Assembly (NCBI RefSeq): GCF_018390695.1
Contig: NZ_JAHBGF010000010.1
Location: 124,001 to 188,000 of the forward strand
Length of the DNA: 64,000 nucleotides
From: Ancylobacter sonchi
GTDB taxonomy: Bacteria > Pseudomonadota > Alphaproteobacteria > Rhizobiales > Xanthobacteraceae
Direction of reading: 5' to 3'
The translations under genes and the position numbers were made by a program. Positions 27,834 through 36,969 of the stretch are shown here, one piece after another (positions within the stretch are counted from its first letter, which is position 1; each line of letters opens with the position of its first letter). Under the pieces are notes generated by a model. It made no database searches. It had not been told where the DNA came from and worked only from the letters and a program-made list of their open reading frames with translations.

Positions 27834-29053
27834 GAGAGAACCCCTGCCGGAACATGGCGCAGCGGCGGCACGACCAGCCGGATGACGTGGAGTTCCGGGT
27901 CGGGCAGGTCGAACAGCGGCACGACGAGCGCGGCCTTCGCACCGGCACTCTCGAGCGCCCGCAGCAGGCGGTCGAGCGCCTCGGACGGGGAGCCGGGCGC
28001 CGCGATCTCGCTCGGCGGCGTGGAATGGGCGGCGTTGCCGAGGATCTGGCGGCGCCATCCGTCGAGGCGGCCGCGATCGTGCCGGTCGGGGTAGAAGCGG
28101 CGCGTAATGTCCTCCCGCGCGCCGGCGATTGCCGTCGCCCGCGCCTGGCAGGCCTCCATCAGCGCCTTTGCCAGCGCGGCGTCATGGGTGAAATCGCAGC
28201 CGAACCCCTCGCCGGGCAGCGGAGCGACCTCCTCGGTCCCCTCGTTCTCGACGACGTGGCACCAATAGATGGGAAGGCCGTGCTCCGCCTCGACGCGCCA
28301 GATGCCGGCGGCGAGCCCGGCCGCGTCGAGGCAGGCGAGCAGGCGAGCCGACAGCGGCCAGTCGATGGCCGAGCCGGCAAGCCGCGCGCGGTCGAAGAAG
28401 TGCGGCTCGTGGGCGACCGCCGCGACGCCGGCCCGCTCCAGCACTTCGAGACCGGCATGGACGATGGCGCCATGCAGTGTCGCGGCGGCGGCCAGCCCGG
28501 TCGTCGTGCGCGGAAACGCCACCGGGTGCGGCGAGGGGTAGGTGTAGACGGTGTCCACCAGTGCCGCCGGCACCGGCAGCCACCGATCGGTGAATAGGTC
28601 CCAGCCGTCGATCCACCGCAGCGCGATCCGGTCCCAGCCGAGGTCGCCGCGATGGAGGAGGCTGCCGGCATAGAGCCGGCGCAGCTCGCCGGGCATGTCG
28701 ATGGCCGCCTGCGTCGTGAGCCGCGCCGGCTCGATCCGCTCGCCCGCCCAGCTCTCCAGTGCCTCCATCAACCCCGAGGCGGCGGCGCGCAGGGGATCGA
28801 GTCCCTTGCCCTGGGAGACGACATTGGACAAAGCGAGCGGGCGGACCACCTGCGTCACCATGAGGCCGACACGATCAAGCCGGGTGATAGAGCCGAGGCG
28901 GGTGATGCCGAAGCCGTGCCGCCGGTCCAGAACGCCGCGTACGAGAGCGGCGGTGCGGGCGTCGATCTCGGCCGGCGACAAGGCGGGGCGTTCGCGCTCG
29001 CGCGCCAGCGAGGCGGTCAGGCCAACGGGCGCGAGCGGATCGGCGGCGATCAT
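27830..29053 (-). CDS. ycaO: YcaO-domain ATP-dependent backbone-modifying enzyme
   Basis: 407 residues. YcaO enzymes use ATP to activate a peptide amide for cyclodehydration or thioamidation. The nucleotide and metal motifs are visible: SNVVSQGKG (77-84) followed by GLMEALESWAGE with Glu97 and Glu100; FPRTTTGLAAAATLHGAIVHAGLEVLERAG with Glu203 and Glu206; and GFGCDFTHDAALAKALMEACQAR. The C-terminus (PPLRHVPAGVLS) lacks the PxPxP end common in azoline-forming YcaOs, consistent with a TfuA-type enzyme. It overlaps both neighbours by four bases. No ThcOx dehydrogenase or E1-like partner is adjacent, which favours thioamide over azole chemistry; the substrate is unknown. Confidence 0.9.
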   Translation of the reverse strand: MIAADPLAPVGLTASLARERERPALSPAEIDARTAALVRGVLDRRHGFGITRLGSITRLDRVGLMVTQVVRPLALSNVVSQGKGLDPLRAAASGLMEALESWAGERIEPARLTTQAAIDMPGELRRLYAGSLLHRGDLGWDRIALRWIDGWDLFTDRWLPVPAALVDTVYTYPSPHPVAFPRTTTGLAAAATLHGAIVHAGLEVLERAGVAAVAHEPHFFDRARLAGSAIDWPLSARLLACLDAAGLAAGIWRVEAEHGLPIYWCHVVENEGTEEVAPLPGEGFGCDFTHDAALAKALMEACQARATAIAGAREDITRRFYPDRHDRGRLDGWRRQILGNAAHSTPPSEIAAPGSPSEALDRLLRALESAGAKAALVVPLFDLPDPELHVIRLVVPPLRHVPAGVLS

Positions 29054-32000
29054 GGGGGTGGAACGTCGCGAAGGCCGAACTGTCCGAGATCGGCCCGGGC
29101 ACGCGCGACGAGCGCGGCGGCGGCGTGGCCCTCCGCGAGTTCGATGGCGCGATGGAGATCGGCGGCCGCCTCTTCGGCGCTCGCCCCCAGAGCGTGGCGC
29201 AGGCGGCTGCGGCGGCGGTGAAGCTCCGGCAGCCAGAAGACCTGCCCGCTCTGGCTGCTGCCGGCGATCGCCCGGTTGACGATGGCCAGCGCCTCATCGA
29301 ACTGGCCGGCCTGTGCCAGAATTTCGGCCTCCATGTCGTGATAGATCGGCAGGTTTTCCTCCGTGCCGACTTCCCGTTGCAGGGCAAAGCCTTCGTTGAA
29401 TTCGGCGAGGCCCTGCTTCTCGTCGCCGAGCAGGGCGCGCGCCCAGCCTCCGAACAGCTTCGCCTTGGCCCGCCCGCCCGGCAGCGTCCGTTCCTCGGCG
29501 ATGGCGCGCATGCGCTCGGCCACCGAGATCGCGCCATGCAGGTCGTGCCGATAGCGGGACAAGCCGACGGCATAGTCGAGCGCATGGAACAGGCTGTCGG
29601 GATGGGCGAGCTTCTCGGCCCAGTCGAGCGCCTCCTTCATAGCGCGGGCCGAACCCTCTTCGTCTCCGGTGAACCAAAGTGACAGCGCGCGCTCGCCGAG
29701 GCCGCACACTTTCGCGTCGTGGCCGCCATAGCGGAAGCTGCCCCGGCGGGCGCGGTGCTCGTTATAGAGCGCCAGTCCGGCCTTGATGCAGTCGAGGCAG
29801 TAGGTGTGCCGCCCGGCATCGAAATTGGTCGCCCAGGCGCAGTGGAGCGATTGCAGCCGCACCTCCGGATCGGCGGTCGTCTCGAGGTCGCGGACGATGA
29901 TGTCCGAGCGGGCCCGCTGGGCTTCGTAGCTGGGCGCGGTGAACCACCAGCCCCAGTAGAGCGGGAACCATCTCGCCCGGTCCTGTGCCGCCGACGTCCC
30001 GCACAGCGCGACACCCTGATCGTACACCGCACCGGCCTGTGGCGAGCCCCTGCCGAACAGCGCCGCCGCCACCGGGCCGCGTGCCGACAAAAGCTCCAGC
30101 TGCAAGTCCTGGGCGGCATCCGGGGCGATCTCCTCAAGCTGCCGCTGGGCGAAATTCAACAGCCGGTCCGCCTCGATCATCGCCGATCGGACGACGCACC
30201 CCGTCGCGGCCCGTATCGCGCACCGCGCCGCATCAAGCGGCCGCTCGGCCTGCTCGTAATGCCAGGCGAGCAGGTCGTCGGTGAGCGGCGGGACCGCTCC
30301 CGAAGTGACGAGCTGGATGATCTGCGCGTGCAACTGACGTCGTTCGGCCTTCAGCAAGCTCTCATAGGCGGCTTCCTGGATCAGCACATGGCGGAAGCGG
30401 TAGGTCCCTTCCGCGTCGATGCCCCCAGCCGTGAATATACCGGCCTGCACCAGCTGTCGCATGGCGTCGTCGAGCGGACGCGGCAAGGCGTCAGCCTTCA
30501 CGATATGGCCGAGGAGGTCGAGGTCGAACTCGCGCCCGATGGCCCCGGCGACCTGGGCGAGCCGGCGCAACGGGCCGAGGGTCGACAGACGCGCCGCGAC
30601 GAGATCCTGCAACGACAGGATGGCCCCGGAGGGGAGCGCCTGGCTCCAGTCGGTCGAAGATGAGGAGGCCGGCTGCTTGTCCGAAGTCTCCATGAGCAGG
30701 CAGGTCAGCTGCTCGGCGAACAGCGGGACGCCGTCGCTGCGCTCGTGCACGAAGGCGGCGAGATCGCTGGGCGCGTCGCTCCCCCAGATCGACCGGCACA
30801 GCTGCGAGGTCGCATCGGCGTCGAGGTGGGACAGCGGCAGCAAGGAGACGTTGGCGCCGTCGATACCCTCGAGCCCCACCTCGTCGCGCGCCGTGACCAC
30901 GACCAGTGTGGGCAGGGCACCGATGGCGAGCGGAAGCCGCTGGACCACCGCCGCGGTAAGGCTGTCGGCCCAATGGAAATCCTCGATGACGATCAGGCAC
31001 GGGTCGGTCCGTCCGCAGAGAAGGCGCAGCATCGCGTTCTGGCATAGGGCCCGACGGTCCTCCGCCGCAGGACCGAGGTCGATGGAGGCCGGTGCCTGCA
31101 CGCCGACATGTTGCCGGTAGAGAAAGGCGATGATCTCCGCGTCTTCCTCCGGCACATCGAGCTGTTGGCTTCGAAGATAGGCATGGAGGCGCGCGTTCAA
31201 TTCCGCGCCGCCGGTCGTGCCTCCCAGCTCGTGTTCCAGCAGGTCCAGAAACGGGTGAAGCGGACGGGTGTCGCCGCGCGGCTTGCATTGCAGCACGACG
31301 ACGCGAACCGTTGTCGGCATGTCGTTGCGAAGTTCGGCCACCAGCCGGGACTTGCCGATGCCGGCCTCGCCGTGGATCACGACAAGCTGTCCCTGGCCGT
31401 CGAGCGCCGATGCCCAGTGCCGCCGGCAGAAGTCGAGTTCCTTCTCGCGGCCGATGAGCGGCGCGCTCACGCGACGGCTGGCCGAGAAGCGGTCGGCGGT
31501 CAGTCGGCGCGTCGCGGCTCTCCAAAGGCCGACCGGCTCGGCGAAGCCCTTGGGAAGATGTTCGCCGAGCGGCTCGAATTCGAACGCCCCCTGCGTCAGG
31601 CGATAGGTCGCATCGGCGACGACGACGCTGTTCGGCGCAGCATCCGCCTGGATGCGGGCGGCAAGGGCGGGCGCGATCCCGATCACCTCGATCTGGCCCG
31701 GCAACCTGGTGCCCTGGGTCGCCGCCACGACCACCATGCTGGTGGCGATGCCGACCCGGACCATGAGGCGTTCGCCCTGCTCATGTTGCAGCAGCTTGCA
31801 GCGGGCGACGAGCTCCAGGGCGGCGTTCACGGCGCACTCGGCCGCATCTTCCTGAGGGGTCGGAATCCCGAAATAGGCGCACCCTCCGTCGCCCTGCAAT
31901 TGCTGGACGGTGCCGCCGAATTTCTGGATCGCCGCTATCGCCTCGTTATGCAGCGCCCGCTGCATGGTCGCGACCATCTCGGGATCGAGGCGGGTGATCA

Positions 32001-32136
32001 ACTCCACCGATCCCACGATGTCGTAGAACAGGGCCGTCACCTGCAGGCGTTCGCCTGATAGCGCGGCGGGCTGGACTTCACTGGCTGGCATCGGCGGCGA
32101 GCTCCGTGAAGACGACATAGTAACCCATGCAGGCAA
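29050..32136 (-). CDS. cyclase-domain / AAA ATPase / TPR regulator with altered cyclase site
   Basis: 1028 residues. A class III cyclase-like domain (about 30-205) keeps the metal aspartates in LFYDIVGSVEL and QGDGGCAYFGIP, but the usual PNLAARLQ reads PALAARIQ, so the transition-state asparagine is alanine and activity is doubtful. An AAA/STAND ATPase follows: Walker A GEAGIGKS near 258, Walker B CLIVIEDFHWAD near 382. A helical repeat region of TPR type fills about 560-1028. Proteins of this layout are usually signal-integrating regulators. It heads the operon, its stop overlapping the ycaO start by ATGA, so it is probably a dedicated sensor or chaperone-like switch for the pathway. The start could instead be ATG 32118. 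Confidence 0.85.
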   Translation of the reverse strand: MPAWVTMSSSRSSPPMPASEVQPAALSGERLQVTALFYDIVGSVELITRLDPEMVATMQRALHNEAIAAIQKFGGTVQQLQGDGGCAYFGIPTPQEDAAECAVNAALELVARCKLLQHEQGERLMVRVGIATSMVVVAATQGTRLPGQIEVIGIAPALAARIQADAAPNSVVVADATYRLTQGAFEFEPLGEHLPKGFAEPVGLWRAATRRLTADRFSASRRVSAPLIGREKELDFCRRHWASALDGQGQLVVIHGEAGIGKSRLVAELRNDMPTTVRVVVLQCKPRGDTRPLHPFLDLLEHELGGTTGGAELNARLHAYLRSQQLDVPEEDAEIIAFLYRQHVGVQAPASIDLGPAAEDRRALCQNAMLRLLCGRTDPCLIVIEDFHWADSLTAAVVQRLPLAIGALPTLVVVTARDEVGLEGIDGANVSLLPLSHLDADATSQLCRSIWGSDAPSDLAAFVHERSDGVPLFAEQLTCLLMETSDKQPASSSSTDWSQALPSGAILSLQDLVAARLSTLGPLRRLAQVAGAIGREFDLDLLGHIVKADALPRPLDDAMRQLVQAGIFTAGGIDAEGTYRFRHVLIQEAAYESLLKAERRQLHAQIIQLVTSGAVPPLTDDLLAWHYEQAERPLDAARCAIRAATGCVVRSAMIEADRLLNFAQRQLEEIAPDAAQDLQLELLSARGPVAAALFGRGSPQAGAVYDQGVALCGTSAAQDRARWFPLYWGWWFTAPSYEAQRARSDIIVRDLETTADPEVRLQSLHCAWATNFDAGRHTYCLDCIKAGLALYNEHRARRGSFRYGGHDAKVCGLGERALSLWFTGDEEGSARAMKEALDWAEKLAHPDSLFHALDYAVGLSRYRHDLHGAISVAERMRAIAEERTLPGGRAKAKLFGGWARALLGDEKQGLAEFNEGFALQREVGTEENLPIYHDMEAEILAQAGQFDEALAIVNRAIAGSSQSGQVFWLPELHRRRSRLRHALGASAEEAAADLHRAIELAEGHAAAALVARARADLGQFGLRDVPPP

Positions 32137-32196
32137 TGCCGTGCGACGGATCTGATCGTTTCCCTCACGTCGCCGTCACGCGATCCTGTCTTCGCC

Positions 32197-33654
32197 TCAC
32201 AGCCGCCGCAGAGGCAGCGTCCACGCCAGTGCCGCGGCGGTCGCGGCGAAGGCGCTAACCAGAAGAAAACCGACACGAAAGGCCTCGGCGATACCGGCCC
32301 GCATCGCCGGCGTCACCGCCGCCAGGGCCAGCGGGTCGCGGCCCAGCAGCTCGCCCAGCATGCCGGCGGCGTCGTTTCCCGCGAGATTGATCATCATGAA
32401 GATCGCCGTACCGACCAGCGCCGTGCCGAAGGCGGCACCGAGCGAGCGCGACAATTGCACCGAGGCGGCCGCGCGGCCCAATTGGTGGGATCCAGCGGCC
32501 CATTGCACGGTGATCTGCACCACGCCCATGACGCTGCCCATGAAGAACGAGGTGACGCCGAGCATCACCGAAGCCGTCAGCGGCGAGAGGTTGACGGACA
32601 GCACGCCGAAAACCAGCAGGCACAGCGCCGCGAGCGACAGGCCGATGGAGGGAAAGATCGCCGTGCGGCCGGTGCGGCTGACGAGGCGCCCGGTCAGGAT
32701 GGAGCCGAGACCGATGCAGGCGGTCATCGGCAGCATGACGAAGCCGGTCTGCGCCACCGACATGCCGTGGATCACGCACAGATAGATCGGAATGAAGGTG
32801 ATCAGCGAAACCACGCTGGCGCCGTGAAGAAAGGCCAGCGCGTCGCTACGCCAGATCGCCGAGCTTCCCAGCAGGCTCAGCGGCAGCAGCGGCACGCTCG
32901 CCCGACGCTCGCGCCAGATCAGCAGCGGCAACAGTAGTGCCGTCGCCGCAACAAAGGCTCCCAGGCGCAAGGGCGAAAGGGAGGAGAGGTTCTGCAGCTG
33001 TTCCATGGCGATCAGCGCGCAGGAGACGGTGAGCGCGAACAACACGACACCGGCATAGTCGAAACGGAAATTCTCCGCCGGAGTGTGATGGCTGGGAAGC
33101 CGCGCCACCAGGATCGCCGCAATCGCGGCGATCGGCAGATTGACCAGGAAGACGGATTGCCAGCCGAAATTCTGGGCCAGTACGCCGCCGAGGACCGGCC
33201 CCAGCGTGCTGGCGCTCACTGCCACCGAGGCGGTGTAGCTCTGGAAATGGCCCCGTTGCCGAGGCGGCACGGACTCGCCGATCAGCGCATGCGACAGCGT
33301 CATCAGCCCGCCGCCGCCGAGCCCCTGCGCGAAGCGGCCGACCGCCAGCAGCTCGACGCTCGGCGCCAGGGCACACAGCAGCGAGAAGAAGGCGACGAGG
33401 CCGAGCGCCACCAGCAGCAGCCGGCGTCGCCCGAAGCTGTCGCCGAGCAGGCCGAACACCGGCGCCGAGATGGTGAGGGCGACGAGATAGCTCACCATGA
33501 TCCAGGACAGGCGTTCGATGCCGCCGAGTTCCTGGCCGATGCTCGGCAGCGCTGTGGCGACGATGGTCTGGTCCACGACCGCCAGGAACATGGGCAGCAT
33601 GATGGCCGGAAAGACGGTGAGAAACTGCGTCCGGCCTGTATCGGGAGCGTTCAA
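32197..33654 (-). CDS. MFS drug:H+ antiporter-2 (DHA2/EmrB-type) transporter
   Basis: 485 residues with about 14 membrane helices. Motif A-like FGLLGDSFGRRRLLLVALG follows helix 2, and the DHA2 opening AVVDQTIVATALPSIGQELGG is intact. Members export drugs and other amphiphiles. It ends 60 bases before the cyclase/AAA gene on the same strand, so it might be transcribed into the YcaO-TfuA operon and export its product, or be an unrelated neighbour. Confidence 0.88.
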   Translation of the reverse strand: MNAPDTGRTQFLTVFPAIMLPMFLAVVDQTIVATALPSIGQELGGIERLSWIMVSYLVALTISAPVFGLLGDSFGRRRLLLVALGLVAFFSLLCALAPSVELLAVGRFAQGLGGGGLMTLSHALIGESVPPRQRGHFQSYTASVAVSASTLGPVLGGVLAQNFGWQSVFLVNLPIAAIAAILVARLPSHHTPAENFRFDYAGVVLFALTVSCALIAMEQLQNLSSLSPLRLGAFVAATALLLPLLIWRERRASVPLLPLSLLGSSAIWRSDALAFLHGASVVSLITFIPIYLCVIHGMSVAQTGFVMLPMTACIGLGSILTGRLVSRTGRTAIFPSIGLSLAALCLLVFGVLSVNLSPLTASVMLGVTSFFMGSVMGVVQITVQWAAGSHQLGRAAASVQLSRSLGAAFGTALVGTAIFMMINLAGNDAAGMLGELLGRDPLALAAVTPAMRAGIAEAFRVGFLLVSAFAATAAALAWTLPLRRL

Positions 33655-33786
33655 GGACTTGGCCTGCTCGGATCGTGTTCGTGCGCCCCGTTCGGGGGCG
33701 GGAGTGACAATGCGCCCGGTCGCCCCGCCCCGGTACGGATATCGGCGGCGCTGCGCAAGCGCTGGTGCCTCATGATGCCCTTCGCG

Positions 33787-34857
33787 TCACCCGGGGATGA
33801 CCAGCGCGCGAAACGTTTGCTCCACATGCTCGGCGGGCAGATCCGTGGTGATGACGACCAGTTCGGAGGCGGTGACGCCGGAGGCCTCGGCGGTGAACGG
33901 TTCCGGCCGGCTCAGGATGGCTCCCACGCCGTGGATGACCATCGGCTCCTCCACGCCGTCGATTCGGACGATGCCCTTCATCCGCAGCAGATTGGACGGC
34001 CGGCTCGAATAGAGCAAATCGAGCCAGTTGCGCAGCCGTGGCCAGGAGAGCGGCTCGTCGTGGCGCATGGACCATGACTGGATCTTGCGGTGCATGTTGC
34101 TGCCACCCGGGGCCTTGAGCGCGTGCCCGGTGCAGGGAACGTCCGGCGCATGGGTGCAGGCCTCGCCGCCGTCGCAGCGAAACGCGGAACGGCGCGGCGG
34201 GCGGGTCATCGGCGGGCCGGCCAGGTCGAGGATCGCCGCCGGCGACGCGGCCTCGTCGTCGCTGGTCAGGATCTCCGCCAGCGGGTTGACCGCGCGCAGC
34301 TGGCCGACAAGGTCGAGTACCTGGTCGAGATCGGCGATGTCGCATTTGGTGACGACGCAGAGATCGGCTTGGGCGGCCTGCGCGAGCATCTCGTCGGTAC
34401 CGGCGATCTGCATGCCGCCGAGCACGCCGTCCACCGTGACGATGACCTTCTCCAGCCGGACCAGGCCGGCGAGGCCTCGCGCCGTCGTCAGGTCCTGGAC
34501 GATGGCGGTGGGATCGGCGAGGCCGGTGGTCTCGATCACGATGCGCGAGAAGGCCGGCAGTTCGCCGTTCCGCACCCCGGCGAACAGATCGCCGATGACG
34601 TCGATCAGGTCCCCGCGCACGGAGCAGCACAGGCACCCGTCCTCCATCAGCAGCACGTTCTCGACCGAGGACTGCACCAGCTTGTGGTCGAGGCCGACCT
34701 CGCCGAACTCGTTGATGATCAGCGCGGTGTCCGACAGCTCCGGCGCCGAGAGGAGGCGCCGGAGCAGGGTCGTCTTGCCGCTGCCGAGAAAGCCGGTGAG
34801 CAGATAGATCGGCACGGCGGCGTCGCCACCCGGCCGCCATTGCCGCTCCATCATCAT
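33787..34857 (-). CDS. CobW/COG0523 family GTP-dependent metallochaperone
   Basis: 356 residues from ATG 34857, chosen because AGGAGG lies nine bases upstream. P-loop GFLGSGKTT (22-30), the metal motif GCLCC near 75, a guanine-specificity VTKCD and the C-terminal CobW domain with LLRMKGIVRIDG are present. These proteins use GTP to load Zn, Co or Fe into client enzymes. A Cys/His-containing insertion (RCDGGEACTHAP..PCTGH) before the C-terminal domain could be an extra metal site. It follows tctA by 28 bases and may supply metal to an enzyme of the upstream catabolic operon. Confidence 0.88.
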   Translation of the reverse strand: MMMERQWRPGGDAAVPIYLLTGFLGSGKTTLLRRLLSAPELSDTALIINEFGEVGLDHKLVQSSVENVLLMEDGCLCCSVRGDLIDVIGDLFAGVRNGELPAFSRIVIETTGLADPTAIVQDLTTARGLAGLVRLEKVIVTVDGVLGGMQIAGTDEMLAQAAQADLCVVTKCDIADLDQVLDLVGQLRAVNPLAEILTSDDEAASPAAILDLAGPPMTRPPRRSAFRCDGGEACTHAPDVPCTGHALKAPGGSNMHRKIQSWSMRHDEPLSWPRLRNWLDLLYSSRPSNLLRMKGIVRIDGVEEPMVIHGVGAILSRPEPFTAEASGVTASELVVITTDLPAEHVEQTFRALVIPG

Positions 34858-34885
34858 GTCCGTTCCTCCTGCCCGCCAGACATCG

Positions 34886-36391
34886 TCAGGCGCTTTCCTC
34901 GACCAGCTTCTGCTTGCGCGAGCGCGCGCCCGACAGGATGGCGACGACCACGAAGACGGCGAACAGCACGAACAGAGCCGCGCTGATCGGGTGCTCAATG
35001 AAGATCATCGGATCGCCGTTCGAAATGGTCAGCGACCGGCGGAAGTTCTCCTCGAAGATAGGGCCGAGGACGAGGCCGAGCACCAGCGGCGCCGGCGAGC
35101 AGTTGAACTGGCGGGCCACCATGCCGAACAGTCCGAAGAAGGCGGCCAGCAGCACGTCGAAGGTGGAGTTCCGCACGCTGTAGACGCCGATGCAGCAGAA
35201 CAAAATGATGCCCGGATAGAGGAAGCGATAGGGCGTGGTCAGCATCTTGATCCACACGCCGACCATCGGCAGGTTGAAGATCAGCAGCATCAGATTGCCG
35301 ATCCACATGCTCGCCACCACGCCCCAGAACAGGTCGGCGTGATTGGTCATCAGCTCCGGTCCCGGCTGAACGCCCTGGATCATCAGCGCGCCCAGCATCA
35401 TCGCCATGGCCGGACCGGCCGGAATGCCGAGCCCGAGCATCGGGATGAAATGGGTCATCGCGGCGGCATTGTCGGCGGATTCAGGCGCGGCGACGCCCTC
35501 GATGGCCCCCTTGCCGAAGCGGGACTTGTCCTTCGCTACCTGCCGCTCCACGGCATAGGCGACGAAGGCGGAGACCAGCGGACCGGTGCCGGGAAGGATG
35601 CCCAGCGCCGCGCCGATGCCGGTCCCACGGAAGATGGCGGGAAAGGCCTGCTTGAGATCGGCGAAGCGCGGGAACAGCTCCGAGAACTTCACCGACAGGG
35701 CGCCATGGCGCTCCGGCGCCCCGATATGCTGGGTGACCTCGGCGAAGGCGAACAGGCCGACGGCGACCGTCACGAAGTCAACGCCCTCGGCGAGCTCCGG
35801 CAGGCCGAAGGTGTAGCGCTCCAGGCCGCTGCCCACGTCGGTGCCGACGGTGCCGATGAGCAGGCCGAGCACGGCCATGCCGAAGGTGGAGAGCGCCGAG
35901 CCGTTGGACATCACGGACGCGGTCATCAGCGCGACGGCGATCAGGGCGGTGTATTCGGGGGCGCCGAACAGCAGGCCGGCCTCCGACAGCAGCGGCGAGA
36001 ACAGGGTGATGACGATGATGCCGACGCAGCCGGCGAAGAAGGAGCCGATCGCCGACACGCACAGCGCGATGCCGGCACGGCCCTGCTTGGCCATGGGATG
36101 ACCGTCCATGCAAACGACCACCGAGCTCGGCTCGCCCGGCATGTTGAGCATGATGGCGGTCGTCGATCCGGCGTGGTGGGCGCCGTAATAGATGCCGGCG
36201 AGCATGATGAGCGCCGACACCGCCGGCACCTGGAAGGTCAACGGCAGCAGCATGGCGATGGTGGTGACCGGGCTGATGCCCGGCAGCACCCCGACCATCG
36301 TCCCGATCATCGAGCCGAGAAGACAATAGGTGAGATTCTGCATGGTCAGCGCGATGCCGAAACCATGCGCGAGCTGTGAGAAGATATCCAT
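34886..36391 (-). CDS. tctA: tripartite tricarboxylate transporter large permease TctA
   Basis: 501 residues with about 12 membrane helices. TctA motifs: GSMIGTMVGVLPGISPVTTIAMLLP, AGIYYGAHHAGSTTAIMLNMPGEPSSVV and GILPGTGPLVSAFVAYAVE. With TctB and TctC it forms a secondary, binding-protein-dependent importer of organic acids. GGAGG five bases before the ATG supports the start. Gene order on the transcript is tctC-tctB-tctA. Confidence 0.93.
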   Translation of the reverse strand: MDIFSQLAHGFGIALTMQNLTYCLLGSMIGTMVGVLPGISPVTTIAMLLPLTFQVPAVSALIMLAGIYYGAHHAGSTTAIMLNMPGEPSSVVVCMDGHPMAKQGRAGIALCVSAIGSFFAGCVGIIVITLFSPLLSEAGLLFGAPEYTALIAVALMTASVMSNGSALSTFGMAVLGLLIGTVGTDVGSGLERYTFGLPELAEGVDFVTVAVGLFAFAEVTQHIGAPERHGALSVKFSELFPRFADLKQAFPAIFRGTGIGAALGILPGTGPLVSAFVAYAVERQVAKDKSRFGKGAIEGVAAPESADNAAAMTHFIPMLGLGIPAGPAMAMMLGALMIQGVQPGPELMTNHADLFWGVVASMWIGNLMLLIFNLPMVGVWIKMLTTPYRFLYPGIILFCCIGVYSVRNSTFDVLLAAFFGLFGMVARQFNCSPAPLVLGLVLGPIFEENFRRSLTISNGDPMIFIEHPISAALFVLFAVFVVVAILSGARSRKQKLVEESA

Positions 36392-36412
36392 GAAAGCCTC
36401 CCCGGCCCCGGT

Positions 36413-36910
36413 TCAGAAATTCGGCCAGAGTTCGAGGGGAAGCCCGAGCATCTTCACGAAGATCAACGCGGAGAAGACGATCAGGCCAGTGGCGAGCAGC
36501 AGGTATTCGAGCGGGCGTGTCCTGATCTGGCTGTAGCCGATGCACAGCAGGAGCAGCGCCGAGGCGCCCAGGAGGCCGATGCGCTCGACCGTGAAGCCGA
36601 AGACGAACACGCCCAGCGCGACCGATAGCGTCGGCATCAGCGGCCAGGCCGCCATTTCTTCCCGCGACGCGGTGGCGAGCGAGGAGATCACCGACAGGAC
36701 GCCGATGATGCACAGCAGCGAGGAGAGCAGGATGGGGAAATAGCCCGGCCCCATATTCTGCACGGTGCCCATCTGGTAGTGCCGCGCGATGAGGATGCCG
36801 GCGGCGCCGATCGCGAGGAACACAAGACCGGAAAAGAACAGTGGGCTGTTATTGGGGCGGCGAGTGGCCGGCCGGGACGGCGGCCCTGGCGGGTGTCCGT
36901 GTTGCGACAT
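36413..36910 (-). CDS. tctB: tripartite tricarboxylate transporter small permease TctB
   Basis: 165 residues with four hydrophobic helices, the expected topology of TctB, and the MGPGYFPILLSSLLCIIG segment conserved in the family (GPGxFP). The start at 36910 is supported by an AGGGAG about six bases upstream; longer frames upstream are not supported. It sits 21 bases before tctA. Confidence 0.88.
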   Translation of the reverse strand: MSQHGHPPGPPSRPATRRPNNSPLFFSGLVFLAIGAAGILIARHYQMGTVQNMGPGYFPILLSSLLCIIGVLSVISSLATASREEMAAWPLMPTLSVALGVFVFGFTVERIGLLGASALLLLCIGYSQIRTRPLEYLLLATGLIVFSALIFVKMLGLPLELWPNF

Positions 36911-36969
36911 CGTGAAACTCCCTGGAGGGAGGAGCGCGCGCGACACGGCGCGCTCCCGCTGGCGGTCAC

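Noticed and set aside
27834..28058. N-terminal extension of TfuA
   Set aside because: These 75 codons overlap the ycaO coding region in another frame, and the ATG at 27833 in the ATGA overlap with ycaO starts the conserved TfuA sequence.
33684..33700. CGCCCC/GGGGCG hairpin between the DHA2 exporter and CobW genes
   Set aside because: Six-base GC stem without T-tract in GC-rich DNA; it lies upstream of the exporter gene start and downstream of cobW only by position, so evidence for a terminator is too weak.
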